Assembly (NCBI GenBank): GCA_015061905.1
Contig: SUVQ01000009.1
Span: 62,001 to 126,000, forward strand
Direction: 5' to 3'
DNA: 64,000 nt
Source: Verrucomicrobiota bacterium
GTDB lineage: Bacteria > Verrucomicrobiota > Verrucomicrobiia > Opitutales > UBA953
Shown here: one piece after another, positions 9,581 through 17,548 of the stretch
Numbering within the stretch: position 1 is the first letter of the stretch
Layout: every line of letters starts with the position of its first letter
Notes under the pieces: model-generated
The model's input: only the letters and a program-made list of their open reading frames with translations
Told to the model about the DNA's origin: nothing
The model's database searches: none
Position numbers and translations under genes: made by a program

Positions 9581-9622
9581 GCGTTCCCGTGAGAGTTTTT
9601 CTCGCGGGACGCTTTTTTTTTT
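9581..9622 (+). terminator. Terminator-like hairpin upstream of tex
   Basis: GCGTTCCCGTGAGAG (9581-9595) pairs with CTCGCGGGACGC (9601-9612), with a short bulge, followed by ten T. One arm is the dispersed octamer; the other is a degenerate copy. It probably ends transcription from the preceding PEP-CTERM gene and repeat. Confidence 0.7.
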
Positions 9623-9680
9623 CAAAAAAAAGCTGTCGCGCGGGAACGCAAAAATCTATGAAATAGCGCGCAATTTTTTT

Positions 9681-12047
9681 ATGGCTGAAACATCTACCGA
9701 AAACACCCTTGCAATTTCCGATTACGTTTTGCGCATCGCGCAGGAAAACAACTTTGCCGTGACGCGCGTCATGGCTGTCGCCAAGCTCCTCGCAGAGGGC
9801 GCGACCGTGCCGTTTATCGCGCGCTACCGCAAAGAAGCCACCGGAGAAATGGACGAAGTGCAAATCGCAACGATTCGCGACCGCCTCGAACAACTCCGCG
9901 AGCTCGACGCCCGCCGCGCCGCAATTCTCAAATCGCTCGAAGACAACAAACACCTCACGCCGGAACTCAAAGCCGCTGTCGAAAAAGCCAAAACCGCCAC
10001 CGAGCTCGAAGATATTTACGCGCCCTACAAACCGAAACGCCGCACGCGCGCTACGATCGCGCGGGAACGCGGACTCGAACCGCTCGCCGATTTTATTTTT
10101 GAAAATCAAAACGCCGATCCCGCCGCCGAAGCCGCAAAATTCGTCGCGCCCGACAAAGACGTTCCCGACGTCGCCGCCGCGCTTGCGGGCGCGCGCGACA
10201 TTCTCGCCGAGCGCATTTCCGACGACAAAACGGCGCGCGCTTCCTGCCGTGAAATTTACGAAAAAACCGCCGAACTTTCCTCCGAAGTCATCAAAGGCAA
10301 GGAAACCGAAGGCGCGAAATTCAAAGATTATTTTGAATGGAGCGAGCCGCTTGCGTCTGCCCCGTCGCACCGCGTTTTGGCGATTCGCCGGGGCGAAAAG
10401 GAAGGCTTTCTGTTTTTCCGCATCACGGTGAATGAAGATGAAGCGTTTTCGCGTTTGGACAAAATTTTTGTCGGCGGGAACGGTGCTTGCGGGAACGAAG
10501 TCCGCGCGGCTTCGCACGATTCGTGGAAGCGCCTGCTCGGTCCGTCGCTCGAAACCGAGGCGCGTCTGAAGTCGAAGGAACGCGCCGACGAAGAGGCGAT
10601 TCGCGTTTTCGCGTCCAACGTTTCCGAGCTTCTCATGGCGCCCGCGCTCGGGCAAAAAAGCGTGCTTGCGCTCGACCCGGGTTTCCGCACGGGCTGCAAA
10701 CTCGTCGTGCTCGACGCGCAGGGAAAACTGCTTCACCACGAAGTGATTTACCCGACTGCCGGCTCGTCCGCGCAATACGCCGATGCGGAAAATCGCATTC
10801 GCCTGCTTTGCCACCAATTTAAAATTCAGGCAATCGCGATCGGGAACGGCACGGCTTCCCGCGAAACGGAAACGTTTGTGCGCGGTTGCGGCGTTCCCGC
10901 GTCGATTCCGGTCGTCGTCGTCAACGAAAGCGGCGCGTCGATTTACTCGGCAAGCGAAGTGGCGCGCGAGGAATTTCCGAATGAAGACGTTACGGTGCGC
11001 GGCGCAGTTTCCATCGGGCGTCGCCTCATGGACCCGCTCGCGGAGCTTGTTAAAATTGACCCGAAAAGCATCGGCGTCGGGCAATATCAGCACGACGTGA
11101 ACCAAGTTGCGCTCAAGCGCTCGCTCGACGACGTGGTCATTTCCTGCGTGAACAAAGTCGGCGTTGAAGTGAACACTGCCTCGAAGCAGCTTCTGAGCTA
11201 CGTTTCCGGCTTAAACGCGAGCATCGCCGCCAATATTGTCGCCTACCGCAACGAACACGGCGCGTTCCGTTCCCGCAAAGATTTGAAAAAAGTGCCGCGC
11301 CTCGGCGAAAAAGCCTTTGAGCAATGCGCGGGCTTTTTGCGCATTCGCGACGGCGAACATCCGCTCGACGCCTCCGCCGTGCACCCGGAACGCTACGCGC
11401 TCGTCGAGCAGATGGCGGCGGATTTGGGTTGCGACGTTCCCGCGTTGCTCGCCGACGGGAAACTGCGTTCCCGCATTGATTTGAAAAAATATGTTTCCGA
11501 GGATGTCGGCTTGCCCACCTTGCAGGATATTTTGAAGGAACTTGAAAAGCCCGGACGCGACCCGCGCGAAAAGTTTGAAGTATTCTCGTTCAAGGAAGGT
11601 GTGCACGAAATTTCCGATTTGAAGGAAGGGATGCGCTTGCCGGGAATCGTTACAAACGTGACGGCGTTCGGCGCATTCGTCGATATCGGCGTGCATCAGG
11701 ACGGGCTCGTTCACGTATCGCAAATTTCGGATACGTTTGTGAAAGATCCGGCGGAAGCGGTAAAGGTCGGGCAAAAAGTTTCCGTAACGGTGATGGAAGT
11801 CGATATTCCGCGCCGCCGTATCGGGCTTTCGATGAAGACGAACCCGGAAAAAGCGGCACGCAGCGCGCGGGAAAGTTTTGCCGAGCGCGACGGGCGCGGG
11901 AACGCTCCGCGGCGCGGCGGCTTCGGCGGAAACGGGAACACCTTCGGGCGTCGCGACAATCGCGGGAACGACGGTTCTCCGCGTCGCTTCTCAACGGGCG
12001 GCTCTTCCGGCGGCAGCTTCGGCTCTCTCGGCGACTTTTTTAAATAG
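9681..12047 (+). CDS. tex: Tex-family RNA-binding transcription accessory protein
   Basis: Tex is a nucleic-acid-binding cytoplasmic protein implicated in transcription. The 788-aa product follows the family order. The N-terminal helical Tex domain contains ATVPFIARYRKEATGEMDE. A YqgF/RNase H-like domain follows (VLALDPGFRTGCKLVV near residue 331), then helix-hairpin-helix motifs (LSYVSGLNASIAANIV, FRSRKDLKKVPRLGEKAF) and an S1 domain near residues 640-720 (GIVTNVTAFGAFVDIGVHQD). The last ~50 residues are a Gly/Arg/Asn-rich low-complexity tail, partly made of octamer-encoded RGN and GNG, not conserved in the family. It shares a terminator with convergent coaC. Seven or more octamers lie inside the gene. 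Confidence 0.95.
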   Translation: MAETSTENTLAISDYVLRIAQENNFAVTRVMAVAKLLAEGATVPFIARYRKEATGEMDEVQIATIRDRLEQLRELDARRAAILKSLEDNKHLTPELKAAVEKAKTATELEDIYAPYKPKRRTRATIARERGLEPLADFIFENQNADPAAEAAKFVAPDKDVPDVAAALAGARDILAERISDDKTARASCREIYEKTAELSSEVIKGKETEGAKFKDYFEWSEPLASAPSHRVLAIRRGEKEGFLFFRITVNEDEAFSRLDKIFVGGNGACGNEVRAASHDSWKRLLGPSLETEARLKSKERADEEAIRVFASNVSELLMAPALGQKSVLALDPGFRTGCKLVVLDAQGKLLHHEVIYPTAGSSAQYADAENRIRLLCHQFKIQAIAIGNGTASRETETFVRGCGVPASIPVVVVNESGASIYSASEVAREEFPNEDVTVRGAVSIGRRLMDPLAELVKIDPKSIGVGQYQHDVNQVALKRSLDDVVISCVNKVGVEVNTASKQLLSYVSGLNASIAANIVAYRNEHGAFRSRKDLKKVPRLGEKAFEQCAGFLRIRDGEHPLDASAVHPERYALVEQMAADLGCDVPALLADGKLRSRIDLKKYVSEDVGLPTLQDILKELEKPGRDPREKFEVFSFKEGVHEISDLKEGMRLPGIVTNVTAFGAFVDIGVHQDGLVHVSQISDTFVKDPAEAVKVGQKVSVTVMEVDIPRRRIGLSMKTNPEKAARSARESFAERDGRGNAPRRGGFGGNGNTFGRRDNRGNDGSPRRFSTGGSSGGSFGSLGDFFK

Positions 12048-12070
12048 AAAATCGTCTCCGCATTTTCGCA

Positions 12071-12112
12071 AAAAAAGCGTTCCCGCAAAATTGCACGCGG
12101 GAACGCTTTTTT
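12071..12112. terminator. Bidirectional terminator built from an inverted octamer pair
   Basis: Perfect 16-bp arms AAAAAAGCGTTCCCGC (12071-12086) and GCGGGAACGCTTTTTT (12097-12112), loop of ten bases. It serves convergent tex and coaC. The G+C part of the stem is exactly the dispersed octamer facing its complement. Confidence 0.92.
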
Positions 12113-12120
12113 ACGGATTT

Positions 12121-12672
12121 TCAAAGCCTCAGAATATCGACGATGCGGTCGACGATTTCTGCGGGCGGAGCAAGTTTCCCTTTGCCGGAATCGCCGCACG
12201 CGAGCATGCCTTCCGCCGGCTCAATGATGATGTTTCCGCGTTCCCGCAGAGTTTGAATATTGGCTTGCGTGGCGGGATGCGTGAGCATGTTGACGTTCAT
12301 CGCGGGCGCGATGACGACGGGCGCACGCGTTGCCAGATAAACGCAGGAAAGCGTTTCCGGCGCAAGCCCGTGAGCGAAGCAGGCGAGAATGTGCGCGGTC
12401 GCGGGCGCGACGAGGAATAAATCCGCCCAAGAAGCAATGTCGATGTGTCCGGGCTTCCACGAAGGGGAATTTTCCCACAAGCCGGAAATGACCGGACGAC
12501 GGGAAAGCGTTTTCAGCGTAAGCGGCGTGATAAATTTTTCCGCTTCTTCGGTCATCAGCACCTGAACTTCCGCGCCTTCCTTAACGAGGAGCGAGACGAT
12601 GTCGGCGGCTTTGTAGGCGGCGATGGAGCCGGTAACTCCGAGCGCAATTTTTTTTCCTTCGAGAAACGGCAT
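12121..12672 (-). CDS. coaC: Phosphopantothenoylcysteine decarboxylase (flavoprotein, CoaC domain only)
   Basis: FMN-dependent decarboxylase of coenzyme A biosynthesis, making 4'-phosphopantetheine from phosphopantothenoylcysteine. The 183-aa protein starts KKIALGVTGSIAAYKAADIV (flavin binding), has the catalytic-His region PGHIDIASWAD, and the substrate motif APAMNVNM. It lacks the CoaB ligase half that makes up the second part of most bacterial CoaBC proteins, so CoaB must be encoded elsewhere. UbiX-type and lantibiotic decarboxylases share the fold, but PAMNVNM favours CoaC. Confidence 0.85.
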   Translation of the reverse strand: MPFLEGKKIALGVTGSIAAYKAADIVSLLVKEGAEVQVLMTEEAEKFITPLTLKTLSRRPVISGLWENSPSWKPGHIDIASWADLFLVAPATAHILACFAHGLAPETLSCVYLATRAPVVIAPAMNVNMLTHPATQANIQTLRERGNIIIEPAEGMLACGDSGKGKLAPPAEIVDRIVDILRL

Positions 12673-12860
12673 AATGGCGAGATTCTAAGCCCGTTTTTTA
12701 TCGTCTGTAAAACGGAAAAAATGTTGTCCGGAAATGCGTTCCCGCGGCTTTGAAGTCTTGATTTTCCCGGGCTTATGTGCTTCAATTCCGACTGTTTCGA
12801 GGGCGACTTCGAAAAACGATAAAATCTTATAAATTACACCCAAAACCCCATCGTAAAAAT

Positions 12861-13220
12861 ATGAACGGACAAGTTAATATTACCGGTATCAATCTCGAGC
12901 TTACGGAAGCGATTAAGAATTATGTAAGAGAAAAAGCTGCCAAGCTCTTCGAGCACAATGACCGCATTATCCGTGCGAATTTCGATTTGGAATATATTCC
13001 GACGAAAGCTCCCGAGCAGTCGTTTGTCGCGAAATCGACGATCGAAATCGCAGGTCCGAATATCGTGCTCAGCGTAACGTCCGCAGACCTTTACAAGTCC
13101 ATTGACGAGCTCATGGATAAACTGATTCGCCAAATCCGCCGTGCGCACCGCCTCGAAAAGGAAAAGCGCAATCACCCGCAGGATATTGACATCGGCGAAG
13201 ATATCCCGAAGACGAAGTAA
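12861..13220 (+). CDS. hpf: Ribosome hibernation-promoting factor / RaiA-type ribosome-associated protein
   Basis: Small cytoplasmic protein that occupies the tRNA channel of 30S subunits and silences ribosomes in stationary phase. The 119-aa product matches the short HPF form: VNITGINLELTEAIKNYVRE, an alternating acidic/basic core, and a conserved helix LYKSIDELMDKLIRQIRRA followed by a basic tail. The long-form dimerisation domain is missing. ATG at 12861 is used because the conserved first strand begins there; the frame is open 84 bp upstream without family similarity. The leader is A/T-rich with no Shine-Dalgarno. A hairpin terminator follows. No octamer lies inside the gene. Confidence 0.92.
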   Translation: MNGQVNITGINLELTEAIKNYVREKAAKLFEHNDRIIRANFDLEYIPTKAPEQSFVAKSTIEIAGPNIVLSVTSADLYKSIDELMDKLIRQIRRAHRLEKEKRNHPQDIDIGEDIPKTK

Positions 13221-13237
13221 AGCGGGAACGCGAAGCA

Positions 13238-13285
13238 AAGAGCCGGGAGCCTCGATATTTGCGGGGCTTCCGGCTCTTCGTTTTT
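13238..13285 (+). terminator. Rho-independent terminator of hpf
   Basis: AAGAGCCGG (13238-13246) pairs with CCGGCTCTT (13270-13278), followed by CGTTTTT. Two further stem pairs are possible next to the loop. Confidence 0.82.
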
Positions 13286-13361
13286 AGCTGCAAAAATGCG
13301 GCGGGAACGCGCTAATTTTTTATTCACTTCCCGCCAAAAAAACTGTTTTATTGTCATTCCA

Positions 13362-14363
13362 ATGAGAACTCCAACACCGTCAGTTTATATTCGAGGAATG
13401 GGCGTTTATATGCCGGAGCGCCGCTTGACAAATGCCGACTTGGAACGCCTTGTCGAAACCTCGGACGAGTGGATTCGCACGCGGACGGGAATGGTCGAGC
13501 GCCGTATCGCGGCTCCGGAAGATTCCACTTCCGATCTCGGCACGCGCGCGGCGGAAAAAGCAATCGTCGATGCCGGAATTTCCAAGGAAGATATTGATCT
13601 CGTGATTGTGGCGACGGTAACGGCGGACCAGACGTTCCCGTCCACCGCCTGCAAAATTCAGGCGAAACTCGGTTTGCGCACGGACATTCCCGCGTTCGAT
13701 ATGGTCGCCGCCTGCTCCGGCTTTGTTTACATGATGCAGGTCGCGAACCACATGCTTCGCGCGGGCGATTATAAAAACGTTCTGATTATCACGGCGGAAA
13801 AACTTTCCTCCATCGTCAATTGGGAAGACCGTAGCACTTGCGTGCTTTTCGGCGACGGCGCGGCGGCGTTTGTGCTGACGAAGTGCAACGAGCCCTACGT
13901 CGGGATTCTCGGAAACATTCTCGGCGCGGACGGTTCGCAGGGCGATTTGCTGACGCTCCCGGCGGGCGGAAGCATGAATCCGGCAAGCTACGAAACAGTG
14001 CGCAACAAGGAGCACTGCCTTACGATGGCGGGCAATCAGGTTTTTAAAATTGCGGTTCGCACAATGTCCGAATGTTGCATTCGCCTGCTTGAAAAATGCA
14101 ACGTTACGGCGGACCAGATTAAGTGGGTGATTCCGCATCAGGCGAATCTCCGTATCGTGGATGCGGTGGCGCGCCAAATCAAAGTGCCGCTTGAAAAATT
14201 CTGCATCAATATCGAAAAAACGGGCAACACCTCGGCGTGCTCGATTCCGATTTGCATGGAAGAAACGTATCGCGCCGGTAAAATTCAGCCCGGCGATTTG
14301 GTGTTGCTGACGGCGTTCGGCGGCGGGTTCACTTGGGGCGCAACGCTGATTCGTTGGAAATAA
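13362..14363 (+). CDS. fabH: 3-oxoacyl-[ACP] synthase III (KAS III)
   Basis: Starts fatty-acid synthesis by condensing acetyl-CoA (or a branched/propionyl starter) with malonyl-ACP. The 333-aa protein has the full thiolase-fold triad: Cys in VAACSGFVYMM near residue 116, His in WVIPHQANLRIV near 257, Asn in EKTGNTSACSIP near 287, and the N-terminal signature TSDEWIRTRTGM. ATG at 13362 directly precedes PTPSVYIRGMGVYMPERRL; no Shine-Dalgarno is visible. It stands alone between two hairpins, not with acpP, fabD or plsX as in many genomes. Confidence 0.95.
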   Translation: MRTPTPSVYIRGMGVYMPERRLTNADLERLVETSDEWIRTRTGMVERRIAAPEDSTSDLGTRAAEKAIVDAGISKEDIDLVIVATVTADQTFPSTACKIQAKLGLRTDIPAFDMVAACSGFVYMMQVANHMLRAGDYKNVLIITAEKLSSIVNWEDRSTCVLFGDGAAAFVLTKCNEPYVGILGNILGADGSQGDLLTLPAGGSMNPASYETVRNKEHCLTMAGNQVFKIAVRTMSECCIRLLEKCNVTADQIKWVIPHQANLRIVDAVARQIKVPLEKFCINIEKTGNTSACSIPICMEETYRAGKIQPGDLVLLTAFGGGFTWGATLIRWK

Positions 14364-14370
14364 TTTTTCG

Positions 14371-14437
14371 AAAAATGAGAAATGAGGAATTAGAAATGAA
14401 CAGGGATTCCGTTTCTAATTTCTCTTTTTTCATTTTT
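14371..14437. terminator. Long AT-rich hairpin after fabH
   Basis: Two 26-base arms (14371-14396 and 14412-14437) are complementary with few mismatches around TTAGAAA/TTTCTAA. The run TTTTTTCATTTTT ends the right arm. It resembles the hairpin at 2850-2895 (shared ATGAGGAATTAGA), so it may be a repeat family used as a terminator. Confidence 0.65.
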
Positions 14438-14448
14438 GTTTCTTAAAA

Positions 14449-15807
14449 ATGCGGAAAAAAATGCGGACGAAAAAACGCTCGGCTTGGCTCACGGTCGCAA
14501 TGGCGGCGGGAACGTTGGGCTTAATCGGGCTTTCCGGTTGCGCTTCAACGGGAACGTTGGAGCCGCTTTCCGTTGCGACGGGAACGTCCGAGCCCGTTGA
14601 AAAAGAACAGCTTCGCCGTGCCGTCGCGACGCTTATCAAGGCGGAAGCTGATAACTCGGGAATCGATGAAGCCGTTTTCGCGTCGGACAAAAATATCGCC
14701 GCCTATGCGGATTTCCTTATGGATTCCGCGCTGAAAAAAGGCGTTCCCGTCAGGGATTCGGGACTGCCGATTGCGATGTCGGTTGTCGCGTATGCGCAGG
14801 CGCAAGATGATGCTACGGATGCGGCGTTAAGTTCATTTTCAGAAATTATCGGGCTTTTTCCGGACAGCGACTTTGCGGCGGAAGCGCTTTATCAGCGCGG
14901 GCGAATTTATTCCGCCCGGCGGCAATTTGCGGATGCGTTCGATTGTTTTTCGGCCTTGGAAGATGCGTATCCGGCGTCACCGCGCGTGGACGATGCGATT
15001 ATCCAAGCGTATTTGGTGACGGAAATGGTGCGCAAAGGCGTGCGCCCGCTCAAAGGCGGTTGGCTTCCGTGGTTTAAGGATCGCACGAAAGCACTTGAAT
15101 ACTACGATCGCCTTTACGAAATGGCTCCGCATTTGCCGATTTCTCCGCGCCTGCTTTATCACAAGGGAAAATTTGCGTTTGAGCTTTCGCGGGAATGGTT
15201 TTCGTTTGATAAAACTTTGGACGCAATTGATGCGTTCGAACGCATGATCAGCATTTATCCCGATGCGAAATTCGTTCCCGAAGCCTACATGGAACTCGCG
15301 AGAACGTATGAAGCCGGGATTGTCGGAGCGGACTGGGATCAGCTTTCGACGCGCCGCGCAATCAATTATTACACGGATTTCTACTCGCTTTTTCCTGAGC
15401 ACCCCTTGGCGGAATTTGCCTACGAAAAAACGGTTACGCTGACAAATTTGCTTGCCGCAAATCGCCTCGTTTTCGGAGATTTTTACTATTCCCGGCACAA
15501 CAACTTGCGGGCGGCGATGACTTTTTATAACGAAGCCGTAACGCTCGCTCCGGATTCGCCCGCCGGCATCGCGGCGCAAGATCGCCTCGCTCGCATTCGC
15601 CGCGGGGAACGCTCGGAGCGCACTTTGGTCGACTGGCTTTTCGGGCGTTATCCGAATTACGACGCGACGGATTATCTGGACGCTCCCTCGCAAAAACCGC
15701 TCGACGAAATGGGCTTCCGCAGCACAAAAACGCCGGCGGAAACGGAAGACGCGGGAACGCCGGCAAACCCGGCGGGAGAAGGCTTCCAAGATCCGGGAGA
15801 AAACTGA
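14449..15807 (+). CDS. BamD-like TPR lipoprotein of the outer membrane
   Basis: The 452-aa protein has a basic start, a hydrophobic stretch and a lipobox (IGLSGCAST) with the acylated Cys near residue 27. Tetratricopeptide repeats follow (DAALSSFSEIIGLFPDSDFA, ADAFDCFSALEDAYPASPR, DAIDAFERMISIYPDAKFV, AMTFYNEAVTLAPDSPAGIA). This is the layout of BamD, which helps BamA insert outer-membrane proteins, but it is much longer than E. coli BamD (~245 aa) and the similarity is to the repeat type rather than specific residues. The LptE-like gene follows by 53 bp, so the pair looks like an envelope-assembly operon. Three octamers fall in the first 140 bases, encoding AGT, TGT and TGT. Confidence 0.75.
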   Translation: MRKKMRTKKRSAWLTVAMAAGTLGLIGLSGCASTGTLEPLSVATGTSEPVEKEQLRRAVATLIKAEADNSGIDEAVFASDKNIAAYADFLMDSALKKGVPVRDSGLPIAMSVVAYAQAQDDATDAALSSFSEIIGLFPDSDFAAEALYQRGRIYSARRQFADAFDCFSALEDAYPASPRVDDAIIQAYLVTEMVRKGVRPLKGGWLPWFKDRTKALEYYDRLYEMAPHLPISPRLLYHKGKFAFELSREWFSFDKTLDAIDAFERMISIYPDAKFVPEAYMELARTYEAGIVGADWDQLSTRRAINYYTDFYSLFPEHPLAEFAYEKTVTLTNLLAANRLVFGDFYYSRHNNLRAAMTFYNEAVTLAPDSPAGIAAQDRLARIRRGERSERTLVDWLFGRYPNYDATDYLDAPSQKPLDEMGFRSTKTPAETEDAGTPANPAGEGFQDPGEN

Positions 15808-15860
15808 TTTTCGTTACTTTCTTTTTTTTTTCACACAAAAAACGTTGGAGACTACGCAAA

Positions 15861-16373
15861 ATGCGAAAAATTTCTTGGCTTCTTTCTATGATAGTTTTGG
15901 CGGGAACGCTCTTTTTTTCCTCCGGGTGCAGCTATTCGCTCGGCTCAAGCGGGAAGCTTCCGTTTTCCACGATTGAAATCGCTCCGATTGTCAACAACGC
16001 GGATATTCCCCAAGCGCAAGCGATGTTGGCACGCGATATCGCGGGAACGCTGAACCGTGAGCCGAAGCTGAGCACGGTAATTGAAAACGGTGCCGCAGAA
16101 CTCAAAATCGAAATTACGGATTTCCGGCGCAACACGGTGGCAACTTCTTCCGAAGACTCGGTGCTCGCCAGCGTGAGCCAACTGACCTTGGTATTAAATT
16201 GTTCCCTGCTCAACACGCGCTCCGGAAAATACTATTTTCGCAACCGGAAAATCTCGGTTTCAACGGACGCCTACGCGGGCGAGTCTCCGGGCTTGAGCGA
16301 ATCGCAGTCGTTCCCGGTGCTTTCGCGCGAAGCGGCGCGCAAGGTGCGGGATTTGGTGGTCGGCGTGTGGTAA
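15861..16373 (+). CDS. LptE-like LPS-assembly lipoprotein
   Basis: 170-aa predicted outer-membrane lipoprotein: signal peptide MRKISWLLSMIVLAGTLFF, lipobox SSGCSYSLG with Cys near residue 23. Then comes the LptE-type pattern: a short YSLG/LPFSTIEIAPI strand, a central AELKIEITDFRR, repeated beta strands and a C-terminal helix. LptE plugs the LptD barrel that delivers LPS to the cell surface. It follows the BamD-like gene and precedes a permease by 33 bp. Small size and low conservation of LptE keep this a family-level call. Confidence 0.72.
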   Translation: MRKISWLLSMIVLAGTLFFSSGCSYSLGSSGKLPFSTIEIAPIVNNADIPQAQAMLARDIAGTLNREPKLSTVIENGAAELKIEITDFRRNTVATSSEDSVLASVSQLTLVLNCSLLNTRSGKYYFRNRKISVSTDAYAGESPGLSESQSFPVLSREAARKVRDLVVGVW

Positions 16374-16406
16374 GCGTTTCCGTTTAAAGCAGGGCCTGCG
16401 TTCCCG

Positions 16407-17528
16407 ATGTTCGGAAATTTTCAAAAGAGAATGATTTCCTCGGCGCTTACCTGTTTGGCGGCGCTTGTCGTGGTCGGTTTCATTGTCGGGATTTTCGTTC
16501 TTGGGGCGAAATTTCTTGCGGCTTTCAGCACGGTTATTTGGCCTCTGGCGATTGCGGTTATTCTTTCTCTGCTGTTGCAGCCGGTTTGTGATTTTTTCGA
16601 GAAAAAATTTCGTCTGTCGAGAGCTTTTTCCGTGTTGGCGCTTTTCGTTCTCGTGGTCGCGGCGGCGGCGGGCTTGGCGTTTTGGCTGATACCGTTGTGT
16701 GCGGCGGAAGCCTGCGAGTTTTTTCAGCATCTTCCCGTGCTTTGGGAGCGCATGGCGGAGCGTTTTCCGGAGCTTTTCGGGTGGATAGAGGAACATTTTA
16801 AAAAAGAAAATATCCGGGAAGCTCTCGCGCAGAGTGCGAGCGTTCCCGGGCAGGTAAAAGCATTGATTTCTGCGGCGTTCCCGCATGTGAAAGCTCTTTT
16901 CCAAAAGTCCGGCGTGCTTTTTTCCCAAATTGCGGCGGCGGCATCCGTCCCGATTTATTTGTATTACCTGATGGCGGAGCGGCGGGATTTAATCGGAATC
17001 GTGGAGCGGGAGTCGCGCGCGTTTTTTTCGGAAAGAGTCGCGCAGGATATTGCATTTTTGGTGCGACAGTTTCGGGATATTCTCATCGCTTTTTTTCGCG
17101 GGCAAGTTGTTATCGGGTTGCTTTACGGCGTGATTCTTGCCGCGGGATTCGGTGCGTTGAAAATTCCGGGCGGCATGCTTATCGGCATGGGAATAGGCTT
17201 GCTGAATATTGTTCCGTATTTGGGGACGTTGGTGGGGCTGTCGCTTATTTTGCCGCTCGCTTTTTTGTCGGGCGGAATTTGGTTGGCACTTGCCGCGCTT
17301 GTCGTTTTCTGCGTCGCACAGCTGATAGAGTCTTATTTCCTGACGCCGAAAATTATGGGAACGCGCACGGGTTTGCACCCGATGGTGATTATGGTGGCGA
17401 TTTTTTTCTGGGCAAATGCGCTCGACGGCTTGCTGGGAATGGTGCTCGCGGTGCCGCTGACGGCGTTTTTCGTCGTGTTTTGGCGTTTGTTTAAGGAGCG
17501 TTATTTGCCGACGATTGTGCGGCACTAA
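16407..17528 (+). CDS. AI-2E family (PerM-type) membrane permease
   Basis: 373-aa integral membrane protein of the UPF0118/AI-2E family. Hydrophobic pairs occur near residues 12-50 and 70-90, then a soluble middle stretch (~95-160). The C-terminal bundle holds the family signatures AAASVPIYLYYLM, GQVVIGLLYGVI, GMGIGLLNIVPYLGTLVG and LQ/PKIMGTRTGLHPMVIM. Members export small solutes such as AI-2 or act as Na+/H+ antiporters; the substrate here is unknown. It lies in the run BamD-like, LptE-like, permease, Xer recombinase, all with short spacers. Confidence 0.9.
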   Translation: MFGNFQKRMISSALTCLAALVVVGFIVGIFVLGAKFLAAFSTVIWPLAIAVILSLLLQPVCDFFEKKFRLSRAFSVLALFVLVVAAAAGLAFWLIPLCAAEACEFFQHLPVLWERMAERFPELFGWIEEHFKKENIREALAQSASVPGQVKALISAAFPHVKALFQKSGVLFSQIAAAASVPIYLYYLMAERRDLIGIVERESRAFFSERVAQDIAFLVRQFRDILIAFFRGQVVIGLLYGVILAAGFGALKIPGGMLIGMGIGLLNIVPYLGTLVGLSLILPLAFLSGGIWLALAALVVFCVAQLIESYFLTPKIMGTRTGLHPMVIMVAIFFWANALDGLLGMVLAVPLTAFFVVFWRLFKERYLPTIVRH

Positions 17529-17548
17529 ATTTTTTTCCGGCAAAGAAA

